NCBI GenBank assembly: GCA_023212695.1
Contig: JALCCG010000087.1
Location: 1 to 64,000 of the forward strand
Direction: 5' to 3'
Length of the DNA stretch: 64,000 nt
DNA from: Sporisorium sorghi
Lineage: Eukaryota > Basidiomycota > Ustilaginomycetes > Ustilaginales > Ustilaginaceae
In this document: in pieces, positions 24,970-34,489 of the stretch
Layout of the letters: every line of letters starts with the position of its first letter
Position numbering within the stretch: the stretch's first letter is position 1
Notes under the pieces: model-generated
What the model saw: the letters and a program-made list of their open reading frames with translations, nothing else
Databases searched by the model: none
Told to the model about the DNA's origin: nothing
Program-made: the position numbers and the translations under genes

Positions 24970-27099
24970 CTAATCATTATCCTTGTTGCCTCGACCCTTG
25001 CCGTTGCCATTATTGCCGGATTCCCAATGATTGGCTGCATCGTCTTCGCCATTGTTACCCTCTTCCCCGTTGCCTTCGTCCGGATTGGTGTCGACCGGCA
25101 CATCAGGCGGAGCAGGCGGCTCTTCAAAGGTCGGCTGCGGCACGGTTCCGTTCTTGACGTCGCTGTAACTTACGCTGTACGTATCCACCTGGCGGCCATC
25201 ACGGAATATCATCACCGTGGCATCCTTGTTCGGTGCCAGCAGCAGCTTGACAGGCACCATTTCCGACGTCGTAATGACCTTGTTCACGACTTCCTGGTTT
25301 TCTCCCAATGCATCGGTAAAGACCACACGAATCTTGCTTTCTTGGCCCTCCATGCTAGGTGATACCGGCACGCTGTAATTATATTCAAGTGCATCCGATG
25401 GATAGCCGGAGCTGACGAACAGCGTGATTTCGGCGCCTGGTGCAACTTGTTGATTGGCCTCATGCGGCCACTGCTCTATTACGATGCCCTTCTTCACTTC
25501 AAAGCTGGATCTCTCTTTAATTGGCCCAATCTTAAAACCATTCGACTTCAAAATATTGACGGCGTTCTCCTGCTCTAAACCAACCACGCCCGGCATAGAG
25601 ACCAAATTTTTGCCCTCGCTTACCGTTAAGGTGATTTCCACCTCATCGGGATTGAATTCTGTTTCAAAATCCGGACTTTGTTTAAAGATCAGACCCTCCG
25701 CGACATCATCATTTTTCTGCGAAGATTGTTTAATGGAGATTGGTTTGACTCCCATCTCTTTCAACTCGGCAACGGCCTCATCAAACGTCTTGCCCGAGAG
25801 ATCCGGCATTTTTTCGAGCGGCTTCTTATCCCCAACCGACAATTGAACCGGAGAACCCTTCTTCAGCATGGTCTCTGCTTCCTTGTTCTGCGCAAAAACA
25901 ATGCCTTCATCGACATTCGGTTTATATTCCCGGAGGACTTCCTCATCCACCGTCAAACCGCTCGCCTCGAGCTCGCGAATCGCTTCCTCTTCCGTCATGC
26001 CTACAACCTGAGGAACCTTAACCTCCGGTACCTCCAGCATGTTGTTCACATACATGACAACACCAGCCATGATACCCAGGAACAGGAGTACCGATCCGAT
26101 GATAATGGTCGGCTTGACCCATTTTTTCTTCGGTTTACCGGTGGGCTTTTCCTCATATTCCTCATTGTCCGCATCATCGTCCGGGTCATCATGCTGACTG
26201 CGCTGCATCGTTTTGAGTGCCGGCATGACCAGGGTTGAATCGGCATCTTCCTCAAACTCCATCTTCGGTTCATTGAGACGCATCGGGTGCAAACACGTCT
26301 CCAGGTCGTCCATCATCTCTTCCGCAGACTGGTAGCGCTCCTCCGGATTTTTGCGCATGGATTTCAGAATAATGTTCTCCACGCTTTGAGGGATAAGCGG
26401 ATTGACCTCTCTCGGCTCATCAAATTCCTCCTGGAGATGCTTCAGAGCAACACTAATCGGGCTCTCGCCCAGAAAAGGAAGACGGGCAGTAAGCATCTGG
26501 TATAACACGATACCAAGCGAGTATAAATCCGATTTCTCTCCGGTCACGACGCCCTTGGCGTGCTCCGGTGAGAAATAATGCACAGAGCCCACAACGGAGC
26601 CTGTTTGCGTAATCGTTGTCGACGTGACCGCTCTGGCAATCCCAAAGTCGGTTACTTTGACCCTCCCATTGCGGCCAATCAGAATGTTATGCGGTTTGAT
26701 ATCCCTGTGTATGATCTGATTATGATGGGCATGCCCCAGTGCATCACAAATCTGGGTAGCAATCCGCACGGCTTCTTCCACCTGCAGCGGCGCCCGTTCT
26801 TTAATGATTTCATTCAAGTTCTGGCCTTCGATATATTCCATGACGATGTAATGCACTTCTTCCTCCTGGCCCACATCATAGATGCTGACCACATTGGAAT
26901 GCGACAACGAAGCCGCTGATTGTGCCTCGCGCCGGAAACGGCGAATAAATTCCTCGTCGTGCACAAACTGCTGGCGCAGCACTTTGATCGCTACGTTTCG
27001 GTTCAGCAAAATATCCTGAGCCTTGTAGACCAGCGCCATGCCACCGCCACCGATGCGTTCAATAATCTTATAACGACCAGCCAATTCATGTCCGATCAT
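24970..27099 (-). CDS. prkC: PASTA-domain Ser/Thr protein kinase PrkC
   Basis: 709 residues. The kinase domain (about 10-270) has IGGGGMALVYKA, Lys39, HRDIKPHN with Asp133, and DFG at 151. An acidic, lysine-rich linker leads to one membrane helix (about 330-352) and three external PASTA repeats (about 360-565), then a Pro/Asn/Gly-rich tail. PASTA domains bind muropeptides, triggering spore germination and wall-growth signalling. The ATG at 27099 overlaps the prpC stop (ATGA) and follows GGGGTGG. PrpC is its antagonist phosphatase. The low-complexity C-terminal tail is longer than in Bacillus subtilis. Confidence 0.96.
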   Translation of the reverse strand: MIGHELAGRYKIIERIGGGGMALVYKAQDILLNRNVAIKVLRQQFVHDEEFIRRFRREAQSAASLSHSNVVSIYDVGQEEEVHYIVMEYIEGQNLNEIIKERAPLQVEEAVRIATQICDALGHAHHNQIIHRDIKPHNILIGRNGRVKVTDFGIARAVTSTTITQTGSVVGSVHYFSPEHAKGVVTGEKSDLYSLGIVLYQMLTARLPFLGESPISVALKHLQEEFDEPREVNPLIPQSVENIILKSMRKNPEERYQSAEEMMDDLETCLHPMRLNEPKMEFEEDADSTLVMPALKTMQRSQHDDPDDDADNEEYEEKPTGKPKKKWVKPTIIIGSVLLFLGIMAGVVMYVNNMLEVPEVKVPQVVGMTEEEAIRELEASGLTVDEEVLREYKPNVDEGIVFAQNKEAETMLKKGSPVQLSVGDKKPLEKMPDLSGKTFDEAVAELKEMGVKPISIKQSSQKNDDVAEGLIFKQSPDFETEFNPDEVEITLTVSEGKNLVSMPGVVGLEQENAVNILKSNGFKIGPIKERSSFEVKKGIVIEQWPHEANQQVAPGAEITLFVSSGYPSDALEYNYSVPVSPSMEGQESKIRVVFTDALGENQEVVNKVITTSEMVPVKLLLAPNKDATVMIFRDGRQVDTYSVSYSDVKNGTVPQPTFEEPPAPPDVPVDTNPDEGNGEEGNNGEDDAANHWESGNNGNGKGRGNKDND

Positions 27100-27872
27100 G
27101 AATCCCACCCCTTTATACGTTGCCCGTCAACCTCTTCATGATGTTCAAACATTGCGACAGTAATGTTGTCCTCACCGCCAGCGAGAAGTGCCAGTTGAAG
27201 CAGGCGATCCGCTCTTTCTTCCAGAGGAAGGTCAAGTGAACCCGAAATTTGTCCAATCAGTTCACGGCTGACCCGGTTGCTTAGCCCGTCACTGCAGAGA
27301 AGCAGCACTTCGCTTTCTCCTATCGTAACCGGTGTAAGCTCAACCGTCACATCCACATCCGTTCCAAGCGCCCGGCTTAATACATTTTTCCGGGGATGGG
27401 TTTCCAGTTGATCTTCCGTAATCTGACCACTTTTATAAAGCTCATTGACCAGTGTGTGATCATCCGTGAGTCGAATCACTTGTCCGGGAATGATTTTGTA
27501 GGCCCGACTATCCCCGATATGTCCGATATAACCCTCGGATCCTCGCAGCAGCACCGCTACAATTGTCGTTCCCATATTGTGAAGCCGCTCATCAGACGAG
27601 GCTTCCCGATAGATAACTGCGTTAGCATGCAAAATGGCATCCCCCAGCGCAGCCCGAATACTTTCCATGGACATGTCCTGCTCCAGTGAGGACAAATCCT
27701 CGGCTACGGTGTCTACCGCAAGCCTGCTGGCGGTGTCACCTGCAAGATGACCTCCCATACCGTCAGCAACCACACCTAAGGTGTAGCCATGCTCCAGTGT
27801 GCTAACAAATACCGAATCTTCATTAACAGGACGAACACGTCCCACATGGCTTACATGAACCGTCTTGATCAA
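27096..27872 (-). CDS. prpC: PP2C-family protein phosphatase PrpC
   Basis: 258 residues with the metal-dependent PP2C fold: SHVGRVRPVNEDS, VVADGMGGH, MGTTIVAVLL, GHIGDSRAY, LLCSDGLSNRV and GGEDNITV, including the aspartates for the two-metal centre. It removes phosphate from PrkC and PrkC targets such as elongation factors. The four-base overlap with prkC means coupled translation, typical for this pair. Confidence 0.96.
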   Translation of the reverse strand: MIKTVHVSHVGRVRPVNEDSVFVSTLEHGYTLGVVADGMGGHLAGDTASRLAVDTVAEDLSSLEQDMSMESIRAALGDAILHANAVIYREASSDERLHNMGTTIVAVLLRGSEGYIGHIGDSRAYKIIPGQVIRLTDDHTLVNELYKSGQITEDQLETHPRKNVLSRALGTDVDVTVELTPVTIGESEVLLLCSDGLSNRVSRELIGQISGSLDLPLEERADRLLQLALLAGGEDNITVAMFEHHEEVDGQRIKGWDS

Positions 27873-27878
27873 ATGTTC

Positions 27879-28919
27879 TCACCTCAACTCCATATGCTTG
27901 GCCCGCAGCTGACCGCAAGCGGCAGCGATATCATGGCCTTGTTCACGACGGATGGTCACGTTGACCCCCTTGTCTGCTAACGCACGCTGAAATTTGAAAA
28001 TGTCGTTTCGCGATGTGCGAACATATTTCCGCTCCGGCACGTGATTAACCGGAATCAGATTGACAAAGCAGTTCATGTCCTTGATGACGTCCGCAAGCTC
28101 TTCGGCATGTTCAACCTGATCGTTCACCCCACCGATCAGCGCATACTCAAACGTAATGCGCCGTCCGGTTTTCGCCTGATAATGACGAAGCGATTCAATC
28201 ACATCATCAAACGGAAAACGACGGTTGACCGGCATCAGCTTCGAGCGCAGTTTATCGTTCGGTGCATGAATGGAGATGGCCAGATTAATCTGGGTATTCT
28301 CTTCTGTGAATTTATAAATGTTAGGCACAATGCCACTCGTCGAAACGGTGATGTGGCGCTGGCCGATATTCAGCCCTTTTTCATGGATCATCGTGCGCAG
28401 AAACTTCATGGTTGCCTCATAGTTCTCGAACGGCTCGCCTGAACCCATGATCACGATGCTGCTGACACGCTCTCCCGTTTTATCGAGAATCTTCTGCGCC
28501 TGAACCACTTGGGCCACGATCTCGCCGGAGGTCAGATTCCGCTTCAAGCCTCCCAAGGTGGATGCACAGAACGTACATCCGATACGGCAGCCCACCTGTG
28601 TCGTAACGCAAATGCTGTTACCGTAGTTATGCTTCATAATGACCGTCTCGATGGCATGGTCATCATGCAGGCCGAACAGGAACTTGACCGTTCCGTCCTT
28701 GGATTCGAGCTTGGTGATTTCGGACAACGTAACGAAGCTGAACTGCTGCTCCAGCTTGCCGCGGAGCTCCTTGGACAAATTCGTCATTTCCTCGAAGTCA
28801 TTTACCCGCTTCACGTACAGCCAGTCATAGATCTGGGTTCCGCGAAACGCCGGCTCTCCATTCTCTTGAGCCCATGCTTGTAGTTCTTCCAGTGAATAAT
28901 CGTATATAAAAGGTTTCAT
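27879..28919 (-). CDS. rlmN: Dual-specificity 23S rRNA/tRNA methyltransferase RlmN
   Basis: 346 residues, radical SAM enzyme making 2-methyladenosine at A2503 of 23S rRNA and A37 of tRNAs. The cluster motif is [10 protein letters not shown]; the SAM-binding region has [15 protein letters not shown] and the C-terminal catalytic cysteine is in [10 protein letters not shown] chose the ATG at 28919 in TGGTGAGAATG; three upstream codons start with GTG. Separated from rsmB by about 180 bases including a hairpin, and followed six bases later by prpC. Confidence 0.95.
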   Translation of the reverse strand: MKPFIYDYSLEELQAWAQENGEPAFRGTQIYDWLYVKRVNDFEEMTNLSKELRGKLEQQFSFVTLSEITKLESKDGTVKFLFGLHDDHAIETVIMKHNYGNSICVTTQVGCRIGCTFCASTLGGLKRNLTSGEIVAQVVQAQKILDKTGERVSSIVIMGSGEPFENYEATMKFLRTMIHEKGLNIGQRHITVSTSGIVPNIYKFTEENTQINLAISIHAPNDKLRSKLMPVNRRFPFDDVIESLRHYQAKTGRRITFEYALIGGVNDQVEHAEELADVIKDMNCFVNLIPVNHVPERKYVRTSRNDIFKFQRALADKGVNVTIRREQGHDIAAACGQLRAKHMELR

Positions 28920-28928
28920 TCTCACCAC

Positions 28929-29047
28929 ACCTGTCTAATTTAGAGGATATTCGGAAACATTCTCCTGAAATCCCGCTATTACATTCATATGCATCTCTTT
29001 TTTCATTCTTCCTATTCTAACATAAATAAAAGAGACGGTAAAAGAGG
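28929..29047. other. rsmB-rlmN spacer
   Basis: About 120 bases without a gene between the rlmN start and the rsmB terminator, AT-rich toward 28975-29040. It should carry the rlmN-operon promoter, but I could not place -10/-35 boxes convincingly. Confidence 0.35.
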
Positions 29048-29069
29048 AAAACCCGCCGGCACTGGCGGG
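29048..29069 (-). terminator. Terminator after rsmB
   Basis: Stem CCCGCC (29052-29057) / GGCGGG (29064-29069) with a 6-base loop, followed on the minus strand by TTTTCC. It would split the coaBC-priA-def-fmt-rsmB unit from rlmN. Confidence 0.7.
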
Positions 29070-29099
29070 ATACGACTATAGTCATAACAGCAGGACGCC

Positions 29100-30482
29100 C
29101 TAAGAGGACTGTCTGCTGATTCTTGCAATGTAGAAGCCGTCACTATGATAGTGTTGGGGCAGAATCTGAACTCCGCCTCCTCGCAGAAGGGATTTCTCCT
29201 CCAGGCGGCTCAGACTCCCAAGACCATCGTCCGCGATGGCAAACTCCGCATGGCCTTCCAGAAAAGCAGATACCACGCCTTCGTTCTCCAGCGGTTCCAT
29301 GGTACACGTGCTGTATACCAGGATTCCGCCTGGACGAAGCAGGGAAGATACCGACTCCAGCAGCCTTAACTGCAGCGCGGCAATCTCAGCGATGTCCTCC
29401 TCTGACTTGCCCCACTTCAAATCGGGCTTGCGCCGGATCACACCAAGCCCCGAGCAGGGAGCATCCAGCAAAATTCGGTCAAAAGACGCAGGCTCGAAGC
29501 GATCGGCCAAATCCAGCGCATCCCCAGTCACGGTCATAATGCTGTCCAGTCCCAGGCGGCTTGCCTGGTCCGATATCAGCTTGCCTTTGTGGGTATGAAT
29601 GTCGTTGGCAATAATGGAGCCTTCATCCTTCATCAGTTCGCCCATGTGGGCGCTTTTGCCGCCAGGAGCCGCACAGCAATCCAGAACCCGCATACCCGGC
29701 TCAGGCTGAATGGCTTCAGCGACCAGCATTGAGCTCTCATCCTGGATGGAGATCAGCCCATCCCGGTACCAATCGGTCAGCGCCATATTTCCTGCGCCTT
29801 TAACTACAATCCCATAGGGACTGAGGGGCGAAGGTGTCGCATCCAGGCCGTGGCTGCCCATCAGCTTTAACATCTCCTCACGGCTGATCATCGTTGTGTT
29901 GACTCTGACGCTGACAGCCGGCGGTTCATTGTTTGCGGCACAGATCGCCTCTGTCGCCTCGGTTCCGTACTGGGCAATCCATCGCTCAACCAGCCACTGC
30001 GGATGAGAATGCAGGAGAGAGATCCGCCGGGCAGCAGGCATGTCTTCAGGGATTGTCAGGTCTGCCTTCTGACGCAGAATATTCCGAAGCACCCCGTTCA
30101 CCATGCCGGAGATCCCTTGATGCCCGCGGCGCTTCGCCAGATTAACAGCCTCACTGACAACCGCATGATCTGGAATCCGATCCAGATATACGACCTGATA
30201 CAGACTCATTCGAAGCAGCGCTCTTACCCAGGGCTGAAGCTTGGCGACCCCTTTGTTGACATACCTGTCCAAAAAATAATCGAGAGTGTTCAGCCTCGAT
30301 ATTGTGCCGTAGATCAGCTCCGTAGCAAGGCCTGCATCACTCTTGGATAGCGAGGCCTTCTGCAGAGCCGAGTTGAGCAGGAGATTGCTGTACGCTCCCT
30401 CCTGCTCCACCTGTGTCAGTACATTCATCGCCAGCTCCCGCGGGGATTCCTGGCGTCCCTTCGGGTTACGGTTACCGCTCAC
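29100..30482 (-). CDS. rsmB: 16S rRNA m5C967 methyltransferase RsmB
   Basis: 460 residues. An N-terminal NusB-like RNA-binding helical domain (about 15-140: SPRELAMNVLTQVEQEGAYSN) is joined to a SAM-dependent methyltransferase. Motif I is LDCCAAPGGKSAHM, the catalytic cysteines are in DAPCSGLGVIRRKPD and YSTCTMEPLENE. It methylates C967 of 16S rRNA in the P-site region. The ATG overlaps the fmt stop by four bases, so translation is coupled, as in Bacillus. Confidence 0.96.
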   Translation of the reverse strand: MSGNRNPKGRQESPRELAMNVLTQVEQEGAYSNLLLNSALQKASLSKSDAGLATELIYGTISRLNTLDYFLDRYVNKGVAKLQPWVRALLRMSLYQVVYLDRIPDHAVVSEAVNLAKRRGHQGISGMVNGVLRNILRQKADLTIPEDMPAARRISLLHSHPQWLVERWIAQYGTEATEAICAANNEPPAVSVRVNTTMISREEMLKLMGSHGLDATPSPLSPYGIVVKGAGNMALTDWYRDGLISIQDESSMLVAEAIQPEPGMRVLDCCAAPGGKSAHMGELMKDEGSIIANDIHTHKGKLISDQASRLGLDSIMTVTGDALDLADRFEPASFDRILLDAPCSGLGVIRRKPDLKWGKSEEDIAEIAALQLRLLESVSSLLRPGGILVYSTCTMEPLENEGVVSAFLEGHAEFAIADDGLGSLSRLEEKSLLRGGGVQILPQHYHSDGFYIARISRQSS

Positions 30483-31420
30483 GTCAGCACCGTCCCGACC
30501 GCCAGGCTTGTCCCGCGCACGAATTGGGCAGCATCCATCGCCTTCTTGCCGCTAGGCTGGACGGTAAGCAAAGTAAGTGAGCCGTCACCGGTCTTCACAA
30601 CGATGCCCTCTTCGTGAAGTCCAAGGACCGTTCCGGGCTGGGCTTCGCTGGATATCACTTGAGCGCTGCTCGGATTGGCCGCTGCCCATACCTTAAATAC
30701 TTCTCCGTTCCATAGCGTAAATCCGCCGGAATACGGAACAAGACCACGGATTTGATTATAAATTTCACGGGAGCTGCGGCTCCAATCAATCTTCTCATCA
30801 TCCCGGGTCAAATTCGGTGCATACGTTGCCTTCGCCTCGTCCTGAGGCTCAGCATCCACCTTGCCCTTCACCAAACGCGGAAGCTCCTGCTGAAGCAGCT
30901 TCGCGCCAGCTTGGCTCAGCTTCTCGAACATGGTTCCGGCCGTATCGGTTTCTTCAATGGGAACTTCGGCCTTGGCAATCATGTCGCCCGTATCGAGACC
31001 CTCTGCCATATACATGAGCGTAATGCCTGTTACCGCTTCTCCATTGATGATGCTGCGCTGGATTGGTGCTCCTCCCCGGTAAGCGGGGAGCAGCGATCCG
31101 TGTACATTCAGACAGCCCAGCGATGGCATATCCAGCACTGATTTCGGCAGGATTTGACCATAAGCGGCCGTTACGATTAGATCCGGCTTATATTCCGCCA
31201 GTTCAGCCACAGCTTCCGGGCTCCGCAGGCGCTGAGGCTGCAAAACCGGGATACCATGGCGAAGCGCGGCTTCCTTCACCGGCGTCGGAGTCAGCACTTT
31301 TTTACGCCCTTGCGGACGATCTGGCTGCGTAACCACGGCCGCTATGGAATAACCTTCGGCAATCAACATTTCCAGGCTGGGTACTGCAAAGGCCGGGGTG
31401 CCCATAAATACGATCTTCAT
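30479..31420 (-). CDS. fmt: Methionyl-tRNA formyltransferase
   Basis: 313 residues. N-terminal formyl-transfer domain with VFMGTPAFAVPSLEML, HGSLLPAYRGGAPIQRSIINGE (catalytic Asn/His region) and DTGDMI, plus a C-terminal OB-like tRNA-binding domain. It formylates initiator Met-tRNA, and the deformylase gene def is the directly preceding partner, overlapping by four bases. Confidence 0.97.
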   Translation of the reverse strand: MKIVFMGTPAFAVPSLEMLIAEGYSIAAVVTQPDRPQGRKKVLTPTPVKEAALRHGIPVLQPQRLRSPEAVAELAEYKPDLIVTAAYGQILPKSVLDMPSLGCLNVHGSLLPAYRGGAPIQRSIINGEAVTGITLMYMAEGLDTGDMIAKAEVPIEETDTAGTMFEKLSQAGAKLLQQELPRLVKGKVDAEPQDEAKATYAPNLTRDDEKIDWSRSSREIYNQIRGLVPYSGGFTLWNGEVFKVWAAANPSSAQVISSEAQPGTVLGLHEEGIVVKTGDGSLTLLTVQPSGKKAMDAAQFVRGTSLAVGTVLT

Positions 31421-31911
31421 CGGTTCTCCAGCTCTTTTCTTGGCTGTTCCGGAACATATTCATACACCCGATCAGCGATTTCTGTAAACAGCACCCCGTT
31501 CAGATGATCAATTTCATGCTGAAACGCACGTGCAAGCAGCCCCGTACCCGTAATGATGAGCTCATTGCCTTCAGGATCAAGCCCTTTAACCGTCACTTTC
31601 TCCGCGCGGCGCACATCCCCGTTCCATCCCGGTATGCTAAGACAGCCTTCCGGTCCGAATTGCTCGCCTTCGCTCTCCACAATCTCTGGATTGATCATCT
31701 TGATGAGACCGTGCTCGTCACCAGCATCAATGACGATCAGACGCTTCAATATGCCGACCTGCGGCGCAGCCAGCCCCACGCCATCTGCATCGTACATCGT
31801 ATCTGCCATGTCATCCAGCAGCTTTTGTACGTTCGGCGTGATTTTGGTAACTTCCTTTGCCTTCTTGTGAAGAACCTCATCCGGTTCTTTAACGATAATT
31901 CGAATCGCCAT
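31417..31911 (-). CDS. def: Peptide deformylase
   Basis: 164 residues with the three metal-site motifs in order: GVGLAAPQVG, EGCLSIPG (Cys ligand) and the HEIDHLNG helix (two His ligands and the Glu base). It removes the formyl group from new proteins. The bacilli carry short (DefA) and long deformylases; length and the EGCLSIPG form suggest DefA-like. Overlaps fmt by four bases, about 40 bases after priA. Confidence 0.96.
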   Translation of the reverse strand: MAIRIIVKEPDEVLHKKAKEVTKITPNVQKLLDDMADTMYDADGVGLAAPQVGILKRLIVIDAGDEHGLIKMINPEIVESEGEQFGPEGCLSIPGWNGDVRRAEKVTVKGLDPEGNELIITGTGLLARAFQHEIDHLNGVLFTEIADRVYEYVPEQPRKELENR

Positions 31912-31954
31912 GTATACGACACCATCCTTGTGCTTTTCATCATTATATGCGGTA

Positions 31955-34489
31955 TTACATTAACATTTGCGGATCAACGTCAATACTGATTTGGAGTTTG
32001 CTGTCCCGCGCCGAATCCTGAAGCTTCTCGGCAACCACACGCACCAGCGAGACGGCATCCATCGTTCCCCGCCATTTTATCATACATTGAAATCTGTATC
32101 TATTTTTTAACCGCGGAATTGGCGAAGCCACGGGACCCAGTATATCGAGCGCGCTCGCGTCAAACCGGTCCAGGCTTCCGAACCATCCTCGCCGGTCGGA
32201 TTCGCTTTTTATGGCAGCGGCAAAATTCTCCGCCATTCTAACCAGCAGCGGCAGCTGCTCATGGGACAGCGTCACCAGTATCAGCCTGCAATACGGCGGG
32301 TAGTGGAGCGCCTTGCGGTGCTTCAGTTCGTCCTTGACGAAGGATAAATAATCATGGCTGCTCGCGTGAATGATCGAATAATGTTCCGGAGTATACGACT
32401 GGATGACCACTTCACCAGGCAGCTGATGGCGCCCGGCACGTCCGGCAACCTGAGTGAGAAGCTGGAACGTCTTCTCGGCAGCCCGGAAATCGGGCAGGTT
32501 CAGCGCCGAATCGGCTGTAATGACACCGACTAAGGTAACATCCGGGAAATCCAGTCCTTTGGCGACCATCTGGGTGCCGAGGAGGACGTCTCCCTTTTTA
32601 TCTCGAAATTGCTTAAGCAGCTTCTCGTGGGAGCCCTTCTCTGTGGTCGTGTCCACATCCATTCGAATGACGCGTATCCCGGGAAACAGCTTGGCCAATT
32701 CTTCCTCGACGCGCTGTGTGCCCGTACCGAAATAGCGTATATGCTCGCTTCCGCAATCCGGACACACCTCTGGTGCCTGTGCCGCATAACCGCAATAATG
32801 GCAGCGCAGATTGTTCGATTTCTGATGATAGGTCAGCGAGATATCGCATTCCGGACAACCTGCCACATATCCACAGCTCCGGCACATCACAAACGTAGAG
32901 TAGCCCCGCCGATTCAGAAGCAGCACCGTCTGTTCTCCGCGTTCAAGCCGCGTTGTAATCGCTGCATGCAGGGAACGGCTAAACATAGAGCGGTTTCCTT
33001 CGCGCAGCTCCTCCCGCATATCCACGATCTGCACCTCGGGCAGCCGGTTCCCCAGCGCGCGGCTTGGCATCTCCAGCAGCTGCGGCGCAAAATGATCCTG
33101 CGCCTGCGATTTTGCCGCATGATAGCTCTCAAGCGAAGGCGTTGCAGAGCCTAAAATGACGGCAGCGCCGGTCAGCGAGGCCCGGTGAATCGCAACGTCC
33201 CTGGCATGGTACTTCGGTGTTTCTTCCTGTTTATATGATGTTTCATGCTCTTCATCCATAATGATCAGACCTAGGCGATCAAACGGCGCAAACACCGCCG
33301 ATCGGGCACCCACAACTACAGAGGCGCGGCCTTCCCTTATTTTGCGCCATTCATCATAGCGTTCACCGTCCGAAAGCCGACTGTGCATGACGGCCACGCG
33401 GTCGCCAAAGCGGGCTTTGAATCGTTCCACCATTTGCGGGGTGAGCGATATTTCCGGAACCAGAACAATCGCCTGACGCTCCTGTTCCAGGCAGCGCTGA
33501 ATGGTCTGCAGGTAGATTTCCGTCTTGCCGCTGCCTGTAACCCCATGCAGCAGAAATACGCCATGCTCACGTTCGTCAAGCTTATTCACGATGCTGCGGT
33601 ACACCACCTGCTGCTCCTGCGTGAGCGCCAATGGGGTGCTCGGCGTGAAGTTCCGCCCTCTGTATGGGTCGCGAAACACTTCGACATCTTCAAGGGTAAT
33701 CAGCCCTTTGTCAGCAAGCGCTTTGACGGTACCCGCTGTGACGCCAAGTGTCTGCAGCAGATCCTTTTGCGATATCGGCAGAAAGTCCTCCATCTCCAAA
33801 ATATATTGGAGCACTTCCTTCTGACGCTGAGCCTTCGCCGGAAAAGACGCTAAAGCCGTGCTCGCTTCCTCGCTCGAAACGGCAAGCTCTATCGCCTTCA
33901 TCGTTTTTTTCTGCAGTTTATCCTTGATCTGCTGAAATTCGCTGAGCCGTCCTCGGCCGATCAGCGCTTTTATCGTTGCAGCCCCATCCGGAAACGCCCG
34001 GGATAGCTGCTGAAGCGACACCTCGCCCTTCTGACCGACAAACCGGATGATCTGCTGCTCCAGCTCACTCTCGGGCAGGAGAGCAAATAGTCCGTCCGCT
34101 TCCTCTGTGCTGTCCATGTCCATATCAGAATGGGCAAGGGAAATATAGCGCTCCGCTTTTCCTTTCAGCGCCGTTGGCAGCATCGATTGGAGAGCAGATA
34201 TATGACGGCAAGCATAGCGCTCCTTCATCCATTCCCCGACCTCAATAAGTTCAGGAGAAAGAGGCGGCATCACATCGAGCACTTCCTGAATCGGCTTCAT
34301 TTTGGCCGTATCCATCTCGGGACGCGGATGCAGAGAAACCACTAAACCCTGCAGCGTACGGTGTCCAAAGGGCACTCCGACACGGCTTCCTACCTCAATC
34401 CAGGGGCGCAGATCCTCCGGGATCAAATAATCAAAAGGCCGGTCCGTATCCTTGGACGGCACGTCCACAATTACACGGGCCATTTCCAT
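31955..34489 (-). CDS. priA: Primosomal protein N' (replication restart helicase)
   Basis: 844 residues. An N-terminal DNA-binding domain is followed by a superfamily 2 helicase with Walker A GVTGSGKTEIY, DEEH box IIMDEEHETSY, and motifs V-VI near TQMVAKGLDFPDVTLVG and QVAGRAGR. Between them lies the zinc-binding cysteine set CRSCGYVAGCPEC...CHYCGYAAQ...CPDCG. PriA reloads the replisome at stalled forks. The ATG is eight bases after GGAGG and shares a base with the coaBC stop (TAATG). Confidence 0.96.
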   Translation of the reverse strand: MEMARVIVDVPSKDTDRPFDYLIPEDLRPWIEVGSRVGVPFGHRTLQGLVVSLHPRPEMDTAKMKPIQEVLDVMPPLSPELIEVGEWMKERYACRHISALQSMLPTALKGKAERYISLAHSDMDMDSTEEADGLFALLPESELEQQIIRFVGQKGEVSLQQLSRAFPDGAATIKALIGRGRLSEFQQIKDKLQKKTMKAIELAVSSEEASTALASFPAKAQRQKEVLQYILEMEDFLPISQKDLLQTLGVTAGTVKALADKGLITLEDVEVFRDPYRGRNFTPSTPLALTQEQQVVYRSIVNKLDEREHGVFLLHGVTGSGKTEIYLQTIQRCLEQERQAIVLVPEISLTPQMVERFKARFGDRVAVMHSRLSDGERYDEWRKIREGRASVVVGARSAVFAPFDRLGLIIMDEEHETSYKQEETPKYHARDVAIHRASLTGAAVILGSATPSLESYHAAKSQAQDHFAPQLLEMPSRALGNRLPEVQIVDMREELREGNRSMFSRSLHAAITTRLERGEQTVLLLNRRGYSTFVMCRSCGYVAGCPECDISLTYHQKSNNLRCHYCGYAAQAPEVCPDCGSEHIRYFGTGTQRVEEELAKLFPGIRVIRMDVDTTTEKGSHEKLLKQFRDKKGDVLLGTQMVAKGLDFPDVTLVGVITADSALNLPDFRAAEKTFQLLTQVAGRAGRHQLPGEVVIQSYTPEHYSIIHASSHDYLSFVKDELKHRKALHYPPYCRLILVTLSHEQLPLLVRMAENFAAAIKSESDRRGWFGSLDRFDASALDILGPVASPIPRLKNRYRFQCMIKWRGTMDAVSLVRVVAEKLQDSARDSKLQISIDVDPQMLM